DNA from: Treponema sp.
GTDB taxonomy: Bacteria > Spirochaetota > Spirochaetia > Treponematales > Treponemataceae
Assembly: GCA_012838745.1 (NCBI GenBank)
Contig: DUOS01000061.1
Coordinates: 1 to 41,579, forward strand
Direction of reading: 5' to 3'
Length of the DNA stretch: 41,579 nt
The position numbers and the translations under genes were made by a program. The notes below the pieces were generated by a model, which made no database searches, had not been told where the DNA came from, and worked only from the letters and a program-made list of their open reading frames with translations. The number at the start of each line of letters is the position of its first letter. The first letter of the stretch is position 1. Of this stretch, positions 1-8,327 are shown piece by piece.

Positions 1-23
1 AAAAGGTGAGCTTTTCTAAAATA

Positions 24-95
24 AGGCGCCGATCAGAATCGAACTGATGCATAAAGGTTTTGCAGACCTCTCCCTTACCGCTTGGGCACGGCGCC
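24..95 (-). tRNA. tRNA-Cys (anticodon GCA)
   Basis: Read on the minus strand this folds as a complete cloverleaf. The 7-bp acceptor stem GGCGCCG/CGGCGCC is perfect, the D arm is closed by CCC/GGG, the anticodon loop CTGCAAA carries GCA on a 5-bp stem, and the T arm ATCAG-TTCGATT-CTGAT is perfect. The discriminator base is U, the expected identity base for cysteine tRNA. CCA is not encoded, so it must be added after transcription. It is divergent from the genes to its right. Confidence 0.95.
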
Positions 96-228
96 AATTG
101 CGAAGCACGGATAGATCCTTACCTCGTCAGCAGAATATAGCAAATGTTTGCCTTTTTGGCAAGCGGGGCACAAGAAAACGGGTGTTCAAACGAGTCCCGA
201 TGCGATACCATTAGACTGGGTGGTATAT

Positions 229-681
229 ATGTACGAAATGAAGCCGGGTATTTCAGTCGAAATCAAGAACGAAGAAGCATATTATACTCTTATATGGTCG
301 CCTCTTACTAAGGCCGATAAATACGAAATTACACTCAAGGTACCGTCCGTTTCTGGTATTTTTGAGCTCTATCGTATGGACGAAAATAAAAAGCTCAATC
401 TCCTTTCAGTTACCCATGCCTGGTATGGAGGGTTGCGTAGCCAGATTCGAGCTTCTATTGACCCTGAAGCTACCCATGATCCGGTTAAAATCGCGGAGTT
501 AGAAGACGCCGAGCTGTATTATCGCTACAGCATGTCAGATTCTTTTCCTATGATGCTTGATGTCGTGTGGTTTTTACACACAACCTATTTCCCCAATGAC
601 GTTCGAGTTGAGCATTCTGGCCGTTTTGAGCGTATGTATTTGAACGAAAAAGCTCCAGATAAAATTTACTGGCTTGACTGA
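229..681 (+). CDS. Conserved-looking protein of unknown function, upstream of trxB
   Basis: I do not recognise this 150-aa protein. It is soluble-looking, rich in acidic and aromatic residues, with no signal peptide, membrane segment or Cys motif. I chose the ATG at 229 because GGGTGG lies 5 nt before it; the frame stays open upstream to a TTG at 148, which would add 27 residues but has no ribosome site. It lies 28 bp before the preferred trxB start and is probably cotranscribed with it. Coding quality (no stops, normal composition) supports a real gene, but nothing in the sequence gives a function. Confidence 0.7.
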   Translation: MYEMKPGISVEIKNEEAYYTLIWSPLTKADKYEITLKVPSVSGIFELYRMDENKKLNLLSVTHAWYGGLRSQIRASIDPEATHDPVKIAELEDAELYYRYSMSDSFPMMLDVVWFLHTTYFPNDVRVEHSGRFERMYLNEKAPDKIYWLD

Positions 682-709
682 ATCCCTCAACACTCCGTAC
701 ATTATAGCT

Positions 710-1660
710 ATGGAAACACTGTATGATCTAATAATTGTTGGTGCAGGACCTGCGGGTCTTTCTGCTGCTCAATACGCTGGGCGCTCGAACCTTAAAACCC
801 TTGTTATCGAAGAAAAAAGCGAGGGTGGGCAAATGGTGCTTATTGACCGTTTAGAGAACTATCCTGGTATTCTTGAGCCTGTTAATGGTTTTGACTTTTC
901 TCAAACTATGAAAAAACAGGCTGTTCGTTTTGGCGCCGAGTTTACTTACGGTAAAGTTACTGGATTAGGCAAAAAAGATGGGCATTTTATCGTTCCCATT
1001 GAGTCGCCAGAAGAAAACCCCGTTACCTTTACTGCCCACACGGTTCTTGTGGCTACTGGTGCAGACCACCGCCATCTAGATGTTCCCGGTGAAGATACAT
1101 ACTACGGCAAAGGTGTTTCGTACTGTGCTACATGCGATGGTCCTTTTTTTAAGGATCGTCATATTGTTGTTGTTGGCGGTGGCGACGCAGCGTGCGATGA
1201 AGCAGGGTTTTTAGCCCACCTTACCGATCGTGTCACCATTGTTCACCGTCGGAACGAATTCCGGGCTCAAAAAGCCCTCGCAGAAAGAACCTTAAAAAAC
1301 CCACATATTACTACACGCTTTAATCAGAAGGTCTTGGAAATTAAGGGTGACGATACAAAGATTACCGGTGTTCAGCTTGAAAACACTGAAACTGGCGAAA
1401 AAGAACTCTTTGCCTGCGATGCAGTGTTTATTTTTGTGGGTATGATTCCCCGCACTGAATTAGCCACGATAGCTAAAAAGGATGCGGGTGGATATCTTTT
1501 AACCGACGAATATATGCAAACTTCTATTAAAGGGATGTTTGCGGCTGGAGATCTTCGGGCAACCCCCTTCCGTCAAATTGTGACGGCAGCCGCCGACGGT
1601 GCAATTGCTGCGCACGCCGCGGCAAAATGTATCGACGAGCAACGATGCGGAATAAACTGA
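710..1660 (+). CDS. trxB: Thioredoxin reductase (NADPH, FAD)
   Basis: 316-aa flavoprotein that transfers electrons from NADPH through FAD to a redox disulfide and on to thioredoxin in the cytoplasm. Visible motifs: FAD-binding GAGPAG at residues 11-16; the active-site CATC (C139, C142) in SYCATCDGPF; the NADPH Rossmann motif GGGDAA near 156; and a C-terminal FAD motif FAAGDLR. Length matches low-molecular-weight bacterial TrxB. I start at the ATG at 710, just before the usual N-terminus (LYDLIIVGAG); a TTG at 674 overlapping the previous gene is possible. No clear Shine-Dalgarno precedes 710, so coupling to the upstream gene is plausible. Its 3' end overlaps the GH3 gene. Confidence 0.95.
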   Translation: METLYDLIIVGAGPAGLSAAQYAGRSNLKTLVIEEKSEGGQMVLIDRLENYPGILEPVNGFDFSQTMKKQAVRFGAEFTYGKVTGLGKKDGHFIVPIESPEENPVTFTAHTVLVATGADHRHLDVPGEDTYYGKGVSYCATCDGPFFKDRHIVVVGGGDAACDEAGFLAHLTDRVTIVHRRNEFRAQKALAERTLKNPHITTRFNQKVLEIKGDDTKITGVQLENTETGEKELFACDAVFIFVGMIPRTELATIAKKDAGGYLLTDEYMQTSIKGMFAAGDLRATPFRQIVTAAADGAIAAHAAAKCIDEQRCGIN

Positions 1661-3318
1661 ATCGTATAATCTTAGTGGCTGCAGGAAGTGCGGCCACATT
1701 TCTCATTATAGCGCTTTTACTTTCTACCGCTGCCGCGCGTGGTTCCGATCCAAACTTTTGGGATCCGGTTCCCACAGATGAGCTTGCAGAAAGCATTATT
1801 TCGCGTATGACAGACGAGGAAAAACTCGCGCAAGTTCTCATGTTTGGCTGGGCTGGTATGGATCCCTCTCCGCAAGTGGTGGCGTGGGTTGAGCGCCGTT
1901 CACTCGGCAGCATTAAGGTTTTCGGATGGAATACTGACGACACGTTCAAGGTTGCCGAGGCTATTACCCTCCTCCAAGAAAAAGCTGCATCAAACCGATT
2001 TGGGATTCCCCTTTTTGTTGCGACCGACCAAGAAGGTGGCTTAATTCGCCATGTTAAAGGCCGTACTTCGCAAACACCGGGAAACCTTGCTATTGGTGCA
2101 AGTGGTCTTTCCTCGGATGCGTGGTTTTCTGGCTACTATATTAGCCGTGAATTAGCCGCCCTTGGTATTAATCTTAACTTCGCTCCCACTGTGGATTTAT
2201 ATACCGATCACAATTCAACCGTTATCGGTACTCGTTCTTTTGGAGAAGACCCAGAAGGCGCTGGTATCCTCGGAGCTGCCTTTGTTTCAGGTAGCAAAGC
2301 GGCTGGAGTACTTACCACGGCTAAGCATTTCCCCGGTCATGGGCATACAGGATTAGACAGCCACGGTAGTACTCCCATTATTTTTATCGATGAAGAAACA
2401 CTTTTTCAGCGAGAGCTCGTTCCTTTTAAGCGGCTTATAGACGCAGGTGTTCCCGCTATCATGGGCGGTCATCTTTGTTTTCCAAATATTACCGGTTCGC
2501 GCACTCCTGCAACTTTTTCTTCCTTTTTTCTAAAAGATGTTCTTCGCGAAAAGATGGGCTTTACTGGTCTTATTATAACTGACGATATTATGATGAACGG
2601 TGCTACTCATTATGCTGGTAGTGTATCCCGAGTTGTTGAGCTCGCTATTGAAGCCGGAAATAATATTGTTGAGTCTTCCACTACTCCGCATTTTTCTGAT
2701 TCACTATGGGCTAACACTTTGAAAACTATGCGAGAATCGCCGGATTTTAAGGATAAAGTTACTGATTCAGCTCGCCGCGTTTTGCTTGCTAAAATTGATT
2801 ATTTTAAGGACGACAACTCCGTCTATATTTTTCCCGAGATAACTAAAATCGAGGCCCGAGTTCCCGATCCAGATGCCGCTCATTTTTTCCAGTCTCAAGC
2901 AGTCCGTTCGGTTACAGTAATTCGCGACCGCACCCCATCACGCATAGAGGCATCTTCAAAATCGGTGCTCATTGCCTCTCAATTTCCAGCCTTTTTAGAT
3001 GCTGGTAGAAAGCGTTTTCCCAATGCTGAAATTGTTGGTGTAAACGACTATCTACTGCGTATAGCCGGCAATTACGATACCATTGTATTTTGTCTTTCGG
3101 GCGCACAAAGCCTATCTACTTTACAGAACCTCCACCATCTAAAAGACCGTATTATTGTAGTTTCAGCCATGTCTCCCGTATTTCTTTCTGCAGTCCCCTG
3201 GGTAAACAGCGCTATCGCGGTATACAGTTATTCACCATGGTCATTTACCGCAGCCTTTGGCGCCCTTGCAGGAGATTTTACTCCTGGAGGAACCCTTCCC
3301 CTCAAGGATATCGAATGA
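1645..3318 (+). CDS. Glycoside hydrolase family 3, beta-N-acetylhexosaminidase-like, exported
   Basis: 557-aa protein with an N-terminal hydrophobic export or anchor segment (residues 8-30, ending STAAARG), so it should act outside the cytoplasm. The GH3 catalytic domain covers about 40-400: ATDQEGG near 127, the KHFPGHG...DSH block (residues 227-240, containing the His of the NagZ Asp-His dyad) and TDDIMM near 312 with the likely nucleophile Asp. These are hallmarks of NagZ-type beta-N-acetylglucosaminidases that trim peptidoglycan or chitin fragments. The remaining roughly 150 C-terminal residues resemble the extra domain of long, exported NagZ proteins such as the Bacillus type. Start: ATG 1645, or ATG 1627 six codons earlier; both overlap trxB. 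Substrate is inferred from the family. Confidence 0.87.
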   Translation: MRNKLNRIILVAAGSAATFLIIALLLSTAAARGSDPNFWDPVPTDELAESIISRMTDEEKLAQVLMFGWAGMDPSPQVVAWVERRSLGSIKVFGWNTDDTFKVAEAITLLQEKAASNRFGIPLFVATDQEGGLIRHVKGRTSQTPGNLAIGASGLSSDAWFSGYYISRELAALGINLNFAPTVDLYTDHNSTVIGTRSFGEDPEGAGILGAAFVSGSKAAGVLTTAKHFPGHGHTGLDSHGSTPIIFIDEETLFQRELVPFKRLIDAGVPAIMGGHLCFPNITGSRTPATFSSFFLKDVLREKMGFTGLIITDDIMMNGATHYAGSVSRVVELAIEAGNNIVESSTTPHFSDSLWANTLKTMRESPDFKDKVTDSARRVLLAKIDYFKDDNSVYIFPEITKIEARVPDPDAAHFFQSQAVRSVTVIRDRTPSRIEASSKSVLIASQFPAFLDAGRKRFPNAEIVGVNDYLLRIAGNYDTIVFCLSGAQSLSTLQNLHHLKDRIIVVSAMSPVFLSAVPWVNSAIAVYSYSPWSFTAAFGALAGDFTPGGTLPLKDIE

Positions 3319-4211
3319 ACCGTAGAGTTTGCCCTCTTTCTCCTGAAAACTTTGATGAATGCACCGCATTTCTCCTTGCTCACGAACACCGGTGTGTTTC
3401 CCTTGTTTCAAATATTCTGGAAGATGGAAAACCTATTTTTGAAAAAAAGAAATCTTCTTTATTTATAGTTCTTTCGCGTACAGCTGCCGATGGAACCCGA
3501 GTAATCGATGGAGTTATATACCTATCTCCAGGGGGCACGCTTCTTCATCTTCTTTCAGATGCGGTAGAAGCGACCCAATACACCCGTTCTCTACGGTACT
3601 GGCTAAAAGGCCGGCGTATCCATTGTATAATGGGCACAATGGAGGGCAACCTCATTTTAGAGAAGGTTATGTTACAACAATCGTATCGAACACTGGACTA
3701 CGATCTCATGGTTTTAACTAAACCTCCACAGGCCGCAGCTGGGGTCTTGCCCCAGCTACCAGAACCCCATCCCTTAGCTCATAAAAAACCGTCTATACGC
3801 AAAGCCTCTTTGAGGGATGCAAACCTTCTCCTCCCTCTTCAATTAGGCTATGAAAAAGAAGAGGTTCTTGCTCCAGGAAACACTCCGAACACAGCGAGAA
3901 CCCTTACAGCTTTACGCCTTGCGCTGTCTCAGCAGCAGATATATGCCGGATTTTACGGAGATCAGGTAGTCGCTAAGGCAGGAACCAATGCCCGCGGTGT
4001 TAATTGGGATCAACTCGGCGGTATATATACCGATACGAACTATCGTGCCCTCGGCATAGCTTCGGCCCTTGTTGCCCATGTGGTTCGAAAACAAACGAAA
4101 GAAGGAAAAAAAATATGTCTTTTTGTTAAAAATAACAATTTATATGCAAAAAAAGCTTATGCTCGGGTAGGATTTGAACCTGATTCGGCATTTAGAATCG
4201 CTTATTATTGA
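3315..4211 (+). CDS. GNAT-family N-acetyltransferase, two-part
   Basis: 298-aa protein. The C-terminal half (about 165-298) has the GNAT acetyl-CoA fold: the beta4 strand LGGIYTD followed by the pyrophosphate loop NYRALGIASALV, and a late AKKAYARVGFE segment typical of motif B. The N-terminal half looks like a diverged GNAT-like domain. The ATG overlaps the GH3 stop codon (ATGA) and is preceded by AAGGA at a 6-nt spacing, which fixes the start. Last gene of the trxB cluster. The acetylated substrate cannot be told; with a GH3 hexosaminidase next door an amino-sugar or peptide substrate is possible, but that is a guess. Confidence 0.85.
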   Translation: MNRRVCPLSPENFDECTAFLLAHEHRCVSLVSNILEDGKPIFEKKKSSLFIVLSRTAADGTRVIDGVIYLSPGGTLLHLLSDAVEATQYTRSLRYWLKGRRIHCIMGTMEGNLILEKVMLQQSYRTLDYDLMVLTKPPQAAAGVLPQLPEPHPLAHKKPSIRKASLRDANLLLPLQLGYEKEEVLAPGNTPNTARTLTALRLALSQQQIYAGFYGDQVVAKAGTNARGVNWDQLGGIYTDTNYRALGIASALVAHVVRKQTKEGKKICLFVKNNNLYAKKAYARVGFEPDSAFRIAYY

Positions 4212-4220
4212 TTTTCAGGC

Positions 4221-4247
4221 CTTATTTCTCCAATAAGTCTTGTTTTT
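4221..4247 (+). terminator. Weak, AT-rich terminator-like hairpin after the trxB cluster
   Basis: CTTATT and AATAAG form a 6-bp stem around a 5-nt loop, followed within three bases by a T-rich run (TTGTTTTTT). The stem has only two G-C-type pairs, so termination is likely to be partial. The T-run overlaps the candidate -35 of the next gene. Confidence 0.4.
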
Positions 4248-4266
4248 TCCTGTATATCACTATACT
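4240..4266 (+). promoter_or_regulatory. Candidate promoter of the lone receiver gene
   Basis: TTGTTT and TATACT are 15 bp apart (16 if CTTGTT is read as the -35). The -10 is good and the spacing is short. The transcript would have a leader of about 36 nt that includes a GGGAG ribosome site before the ATG at 4309. Confidence 0.4.
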
Positions 4267-4308
4267 TAAAACAACATCATTATTTGATGTGCATGGGAGA
4301 TCAAATTT

Positions 4309-4683
4309 ATGTCACCAGTGTTGATTGTAGAAGACAATGAAATTAACGCAGAAATTATTACCATGCTCCTAGAAGAGCATGGGATTCCAAACGAACTTGC
4401 CGTAGACGGAGTGGACTCAATAGAAAAGTGTATTACAAAGCCCAAAGACTATTATTCCCTCATTCTTATGGATATTCACATGCCCCGGATGAATGGTTAT
4501 GAAGCTGCTAAAAAGATTAAAAAGGAACTAGGGATGACGGCGCCCGTGGTTGCTCAAACGGCAACCCATACAACGGAAGCATCCATCTATGAACATCGCA
4601 GTTACATAGACGACTACCTTTTTAAGCCATTTAAACCCGAACAGTTATTTTCTGTAATTTCACGGTATATTTCGATAATCTAA
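4309..4683 (+). CDS. Single-domain response regulator (CheY/Spo0F type receiver)
   Basis: 124-aa stand-alone receiver. All conserved residues are present: acidic pair E8-D9, phosphoacceptor D55 in LMDIHMPRMNG, switch T84 and K106 in LFKPFKP. There is no output domain, so it should act as a phosphate shuttle or by protein binding. The DIHMPRMNGYEAA and KPF blocks are typical of receivers attached to hybrid kinases, and they resemble the second receiver of the hybrid kinase at 28577, which makes a phosphorelay partnership plausible but unproven. It stands alone between the trxB cluster and the convergent pro operon. GGGAG ribosome site upstream. Confidence 0.92.
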   Translation: MSPVLIVEDNEINAEIITMLLEEHGIPNELAVDGVDSIEKCITKPKDYYSLILMDIHMPRMNGYEAAKKIKKELGMTAPVVAQTATHTTEASIYEHRSYIDDYLFKPFKPEQLFSVISRYISII

Positions 4684-4720
4684 AAAAGTTCGATCTTGGA
4701 AGCCCATAATCAGTTTACAG

Positions 4721-5524
4721 TTATTTTCCTAACTCGATAGAACGTTCCCAAGCTGCTAAAGCCGCCTTAATAATAGCTGAGCGAAATCCGTTTGCTTCTA
4801 GGGTTTCTACCGCAGCAATCGTGGTACCCGCTGGTGAGCACACTGCGTCTTTGAGCATTGCCGGATGGGTTCCTGTGCGTAAAACCATTTCTGCTGCACC
4901 TTTGAGGGTCTGTGCGGCAAAGCGAAGAGATTTTTCGCGGCTAAGACCCATACGAACACCCGCATCCGAAAGAGCTTCTATAAAAAGAAACCCGTATGCC
5001 GGGCCAGATCCAGAAACAGCAGTTACCGCATCCATGAGAGATTCGTCAGTTAATTCAGTTAAACCTGCACCACCCAAAAGGCGCTGCAGTTCCTGCACTT
5101 CTGAAGTACTAACCGTAGAATCAGGAGAGATCACTATCATTCCCATGCCCACCGATGCGGGAGTATTAGGCATAATCCGCATACAGCGCACATTTTTCCC
5201 AACGCTTGCATGAATAGACTTTAGAGTAACGCCTGCTGCCATGGATACGAGCACGACATCAGAATTAAGAACCGGTGCAATTTCTACAAGAACACTGTGA
5301 ATATATTGGGGCTTAACGGCAAGAAAAATGTAGCCACAGCTACGAGCAATTTCACTGGCAGAACCCGCAATACGGCATTCTGTTTTTCGAGAAAATATTT
5401 CAGCTTTTATGGCGTCAGTATCATATACGATTACTTGTTCAGGGCCAGCTACTGCCACCACCGATTCCATGAGGGCCGAACCCATTACGCCTGTGCCTAT
5501 GCATCCTGCTTTTATTCGTTCCAT
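4721..5524 (-). CDS. proC: Pyrroline-5-carboxylate reductase
   Basis: 267-aa enzyme that reduces pyrroline-5-carboxylate to L-proline with NAD(P)H, the last step of proline synthesis. The N-terminal Rossmann motif GCIGTGVMGSAL is at residues 8-19; AVKPQ near 69, MPNTPASVGMG near 119 and the C-terminal SGSGPAYGF block with the SPAGTT motif are all present. Length is normal. GGGGGGAG ends 4 nt before the ATG. It lies 21 bp after proB and ends the proA-proB-proC run. The convergent gap to the receiver gene (4684-4720) holds no clear hairpin. Confidence 0.96.
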   Translation of the reverse strand: MERIKAGCIGTGVMGSALMESVVAVAGPEQVIVYDTDAIKAEIFSRKTECRIAGSASEIARSCGYIFLAVKPQYIHSVLVEIAPVLNSDVVLVSMAAGVTLKSIHASVGKNVRCMRIMPNTPASVGMGMIVISPDSTVSTSEVQELQRLLGGAGLTELTDESLMDAVTAVSGSGPAYGFLFIEALSDAGVRMGLSREKSLRFAAQTLKGAAEMVLRTGTHPAMLKDAVCSPAGTTIAAVETLEANGFRSAIIKAALAAWERSIELGK

Positions 5525-5545
5525 AGTCTCCCCCCTTAATTGCTA

Positions 5546-6337
5546 TTATTTAGCGAGAAAAATTGTTCCCAAACGAGTTCCGTTCACAAGCGATTCGAGG
5601 CAACGGGGAGCACCACCGTTTGCCAGCAACATGGGTATACCGTACGAGGTTACTTTTTCAGCAGCCTCAAGTTTTGTTGCCATGCCACCAGTTCCAAAAC
5701 TGCTGGAAGACCCAATCAAGATAGTATTGCGCAGTACTGATATATCCGGCACAACCTCTATAAGTTTTGCGTCGGAGTATTCTTTGGGGTTTTTTTCGTA
5801 TACTCCGTCAATATCACTAAAGAGCATTAAAAGATCGGCTCCCCAGAGAATCGCAGTATACGCGCTCAAATTGTCGTTATCACCTATTTTTATTTCTTCA
5901 CAAGAAACAGAGTCATTCTCATTAATTATTGGTACAACATGTTCGTCAACGAGGGTAAAAAGGGTGTTACGCATATTGAGGGTACGATGGTCATCTTGAA
6001 AATCATCCTTAGTGAGTAAGAGTTGTCCAATATGAATCCCGCGTTTTATAAACGCTTGTCGCCAGCTATCCATGAGTTCAACCTGGCCTATTGCGCATAA
6101 AGCTTGACGATAATGAATATCTTTTTTTCGCGCCCATCGATGCAGTGTGGAAAGTCCCGCAACTTGTGCGCCGGAAGAAACAATAACTAATTGTTTACCG
6201 CTTTCAATTAAATCAGCACATTGAGAGGCAAAATCGCACATGAACTCACGATTTATTGTGCCATCTTCTTTAGCGAGGGTATTTGATCCTAGTTTTATAA
6301 CAATCTTGCGAGCAGTGGCTAAGCTTTCTTTAATCAT
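5546..6337 (-). CDS. proB: Glutamate 5-kinase, short form without PUA domain
   Basis: 263-aa amino-acid kinase that phosphorylates L-glutamate to gamma-glutamyl phosphate, committing it to proline synthesis. The kinase fold is complete: IKLGSNTL near residue 14, VSSGAQVAG near 53, INENDSVS near 136, GDNDNLSA near 151, DIDGVYEKNP near 173 and the late GTGGMATKLEAA block. The C-terminal PUA domain of the E. coli-type enzyme (about 367 aa) is absent, as in many short bacterial GK enzymes. The start overlaps the proA stop by 4 bp (ATGA), indicating translational coupling. Proline feedback inhibition is likely but cannot be read from sequence. Confidence 0.95.
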   Translation of the reverse strand: MIKESLATARKIVIKLGSNTLAKEDGTINREFMCDFASQCADLIESGKQLVIVSSGAQVAGLSTLHRWARKKDIHYRQALCAIGQVELMDSWRQAFIKRGIHIGQLLLTKDDFQDDHRTLNMRNTLFTLVDEHVVPIINENDSVSCEEIKIGDNDNLSAYTAILWGADLLMLFSDIDGVYEKNPKEYSDAKLIEVVPDISVLRNTILIGSSSSFGTGGMATKLEAAEKVTSYGIPMLLANGGAPRCLESLVNGTRLGTIFLAK

Positions 6338-7623
6338 GTACGGACGTGTCCTTCTCCGTCGATGTAATACTTAATCGTAGTAAGGGCAGAAAGACCCATT
6401 GGACCGCGAGCATGAAGTTTTTGTGTGCTTATTCCCAGCTCTGCGCCCATTCCAAATTCACCACCGTCGGTAAAACGAAGAGAAGCGTTCACATAGACAC
6501 AGGATGAATCGATTCGTTGCTGGAAGCGCCGCGCATTTGTGCGGGATTCTGTAATAATAGAATCAGAATGTTTGGTGTTGTGCTGGTTAATGTAATCAAT
6601 AGCTTCATCAAGGGAATCCACAACCCGTACACACATAATATAATCGAGGTATTCATACCCCCAGTCATCATCCGTAGCGGCTAGTACATTGGGAGCCTTT
6701 CCCAAAATGGCGAGAGCGCGTTCATCGCAGCGAATCTCAACGCCACCGGGTTTACCAGTTTTTTCTTCGTATTTTTCAAAAACAGTTTTAAGAGCAGGGA
6801 GTACATCGGCCGCGCGATCAGCATGAACGAGTAAACATTCCAGTGAATTACACGCTGCCGGTTTTTGAATTTTGCTGTTTTCTGCTATAGAAACTGCCAT
6901 TGCTAAATTCGCAGATTCGTCTACATAAATGTGGCACACACCAGAACCGGTTTCAATAACCGGAACCTGTGCTGTTTCTACAACGCGTTTAATCAAGGCG
7001 GCTCCACCACGGGGAAGCGCTACGTCTATCTTACCCACAGCCTTAAGAATCCAATCCACATCGCCATAGCGATCTCCTTGGGAAGAGGGTTCAGATAAGG
7101 CAACTGCTTCGCTTTCTCCACCAGAAGCAGAAAGACCACTTTTAATAGCCGATACTATAGCTCGGTTTGAATCGAGTGCAGAGGAACTACCCCGCAGAAG
7201 CACCGCATTGGAACTCTTGTAGGCAAGAGCAAAAGCGTCAACCGTAACATTTGGGCGAGATTCATATATTACCGCTGCTACTCCGAGCGGTACTCGTACT
7301 TGTTTTATTTGCATGCCGTTGGAAACAGACCATCCTGAAATAACTTCCCCAATAGGATCAGTTTGAGAAACGAGTTCCCCAATCGCGGTGAGAATAGCAT
7401 CTATACCAGAATTAGTGAGTTCAAGGCGCGCTATCATGCTTTCGTTCATGCCACCGGCACGAGCGCGTTGTACATCTCGAGCATTTGCCGCGAGGATTTC
7501 GTCACGAGCAGCATCTAATGCCGTTCCCACACCGAGCAAAGCCCGGTTTTTTTGGGCAGCCGTACACAAGGCAAGCCGTTCAGAAGCCGCGCGTAACCGT
7601 GAACAGACAGCATCGAGATTCAT
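6334..7623 (-). CDS. proA: Gamma-glutamyl phosphate reductase
   Basis: 429-aa aldehyde-dehydrogenase-fold enzyme that reduces gamma-glutamyl phosphate with NADPH to glutamate semialdehyde. Visible landmarks: VPLGVAAVIYESRPNVT near 111, PRGGAALI, ETGSGVCH(I/V)YVD and the catalytic Cys in KPAACNSLE; the C-terminal block TDGGEFGMGAELGIS is intact. The region between about 165 and 200 (rich in Ser/Gly/Glu) is less conserved than usual. AGGAG at 6-nt spacing supports the start, and the stop of the upstream unknown gene lies within that ribosome site, so the two are cotranscribed. Confidence 0.96.
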   Translation of the reverse strand: MNLDAVCSRLRAASERLALCTAAQKNRALLGVGTALDAARDEILAANARDVQRARAGGMNESMIARLELTNSGIDAILTAIGELVSQTDPIGEVISGWSVSNGMQIKQVRVPLGVAAVIYESRPNVTVDAFALAYKSSNAVLLRGSSSALDSNRAIVSAIKSGLSASGGESEAVALSEPSSQGDRYGDVDWILKAVGKIDVALPRGGAALIKRVVETAQVPVIETGSGVCHIYVDESANLAMAVSIAENSKIQKPAACNSLECLLVHADRAADVLPALKTVFEKYEEKTGKPGGVEIRCDERALAILGKAPNVLAATDDDWGYEYLDYIMCVRVVDSLDEAIDYINQHNTKHSDSIITESRTNARRFQQRIDSSCVYVNASLRFTDGGEFGMGAELGISTQKLHARGPMGLSALTTIKYYIDGEGHVRT

Positions 7624-7632
7624 GAATAACTC

Positions 7633-8202
7633 CTAGAAATTCGCTAAGAAACAGATACCAAGGAGTACCGCAGCCCGGCACTTCTCCTCCGACCAGTCTT
7701 TGTGTGGAGGAAGGGTGTTTATATAGTACCAGAAGAATCCAAAATCAGGATCAATACGCACGGCGTATTCAAGGAAATTATCACTCTTTGCTAGTGAACC
7801 AAACAGTAGGAAGACAACGTCGTGAAGTACCGGAAGGAACTCTGAAAGCGACGAATTATAGTCATGACGTGACAAGTTACCACATAAGGTCGAAATGCGT
7901 GAAAGCATTTCCTCTTTTATGGACTCATCAGCCTTTTCTACCCATGTTTTCTGAACCAGCAACTCAAGATTTTTTTGAAAACTTGTTACAAGCTTCTTCT
8001 CCGCCTCGTCTCGTACGGTATCCTTATCGGTAACAATACCCTTGAAATACCCCATATCACCAAAAGCCTCAGCTAGTAGTAAGGAGTTAGATGCCAAGGT
8101 TGCGTCATCCGTTGAACTATAAAAAAGAGGCAATACTTTTGTCACTGCAGTTTTGACGGCTTTCGGAATCCCGTCGTCATTTTCAAAGATGGAAGTTTGC
8201 AT
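7633..8202 (-). CDS. Unknown helical protein, first gene of the pro operon
   Basis: 189 aa, not recognised. It appears mostly helical and soluble, with no signal peptide. The most distinctive part is the C-terminus (FWYYINTLPPHKDW... then a hydrophobic AAVLLGICFLANF end). It is 9 bp upstream of proA with its stop inside the proA ribosome site, so it should be translated from the same message. A role linked to proline synthesis is not shown by sequence. No Shine-Dalgarno lies at a normal distance before the ATG; see the promoter entry. Confidence 0.75.
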   Translation of the reverse strand: MQTSIFENDDGIPKAVKTAVTKVLPLFYSSTDDATLASNSLLLAEAFGDMGYFKGIVTDKDTVRDEAEKKLVTSFQKNLELLVQKTWVEKADESIKEEMLSRISTLCGNLSRHDYNSSLSEFLPVLHDVVFLLFGSLAKSDNFLEYAVRIDPDFGFFWYYINTLPPHKDWSEEKCRAAVLLGICFLANF

Positions 8203-8207
8203 ACCTA

Positions 8208-8236
8208 AAGTTGACTTTTTATGCCCCTTTTGTCAA
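8208..8236 (-). promoter_or_regulatory. Candidate promoter of the pro operon, perfect -35
   Basis: On the minus strand TTGACA (8236-8231) is followed 17 bp later by CAACTT, a poor -10 match, and the ATG comes 5 nt after that. The consensus -35 and its position 28 nt before the start codon suggest that transcription starts at or very near the ATG. The weak -10 keeps confidence low. Confidence 0.35.
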
Positions 8237-8252
8237 GGGTAGCCAGTACCCT
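8236..8252. promoter_or_regulatory. Inverted repeat next to the pro-operon -35
   Basis: AGGGTA-GCCAG-TACCCT is a perfect 6-bp inverted repeat with a 5-bp centre that abuts the -35 of the pro operon. An overlapping CCAG/CTGG pair extends over 8243-8257. It is shaped like an operator, but the regulator is unknown. Confidence 0.35.
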
Positions 8253-8292
8253 CGCTGGTCATAACCCGCCCTCTTGAACAGTTTCTGCCTTA

Positions 8293-8321
8293 TTGACGAT
8301 TAAATACCAAAAGGTTACCTT
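8293..8321 (+). promoter_or_regulatory. Candidate def promoter placed for a leaderless start
   Basis: TTGACG, a 17-bp spacer and TACCTT, then 6 nt and the def ATG at 8328. A start site 7 nt past the -10 would fall on the A of the ATG. The only purine-rich stretch, AAAAGG (8309-8314), is 13 nt from the ATG, too far for a usual Shine-Dalgarno. The -10 is weak (3 of 6). Confidence 0.45.
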
Positions 8322-8327
8322 ATTACT

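Noticed and set aside
1-15. AAAAG-GTGAG-CTTTT hairpin downstream of tRNA-Cys as its terminator
   Set aside because: Only a 5-bp A/T-rich stem, and it is cut by the window edge so any T-run cannot be seen.
144-230. ATG at 144 as the start of the first gene
   Set aside because: It is in a different frame from the 229-681 coding frame and stops within about 170 bp.
3090-3314. N-terminal 75 residues of a longer acetyltransferase frame
   Set aside because: They lie wholly inside the GH3 gene; the ATG at 3315 has an AAGGA ribosome site and gives the family-like N-terminus.
3315-4211. Mobile or defence gene near the trxB cluster
   Set aside because: All neighbours are housekeeping families with tight operon spacing; no repeats, integrase or tRNA-end target duplications are visible.
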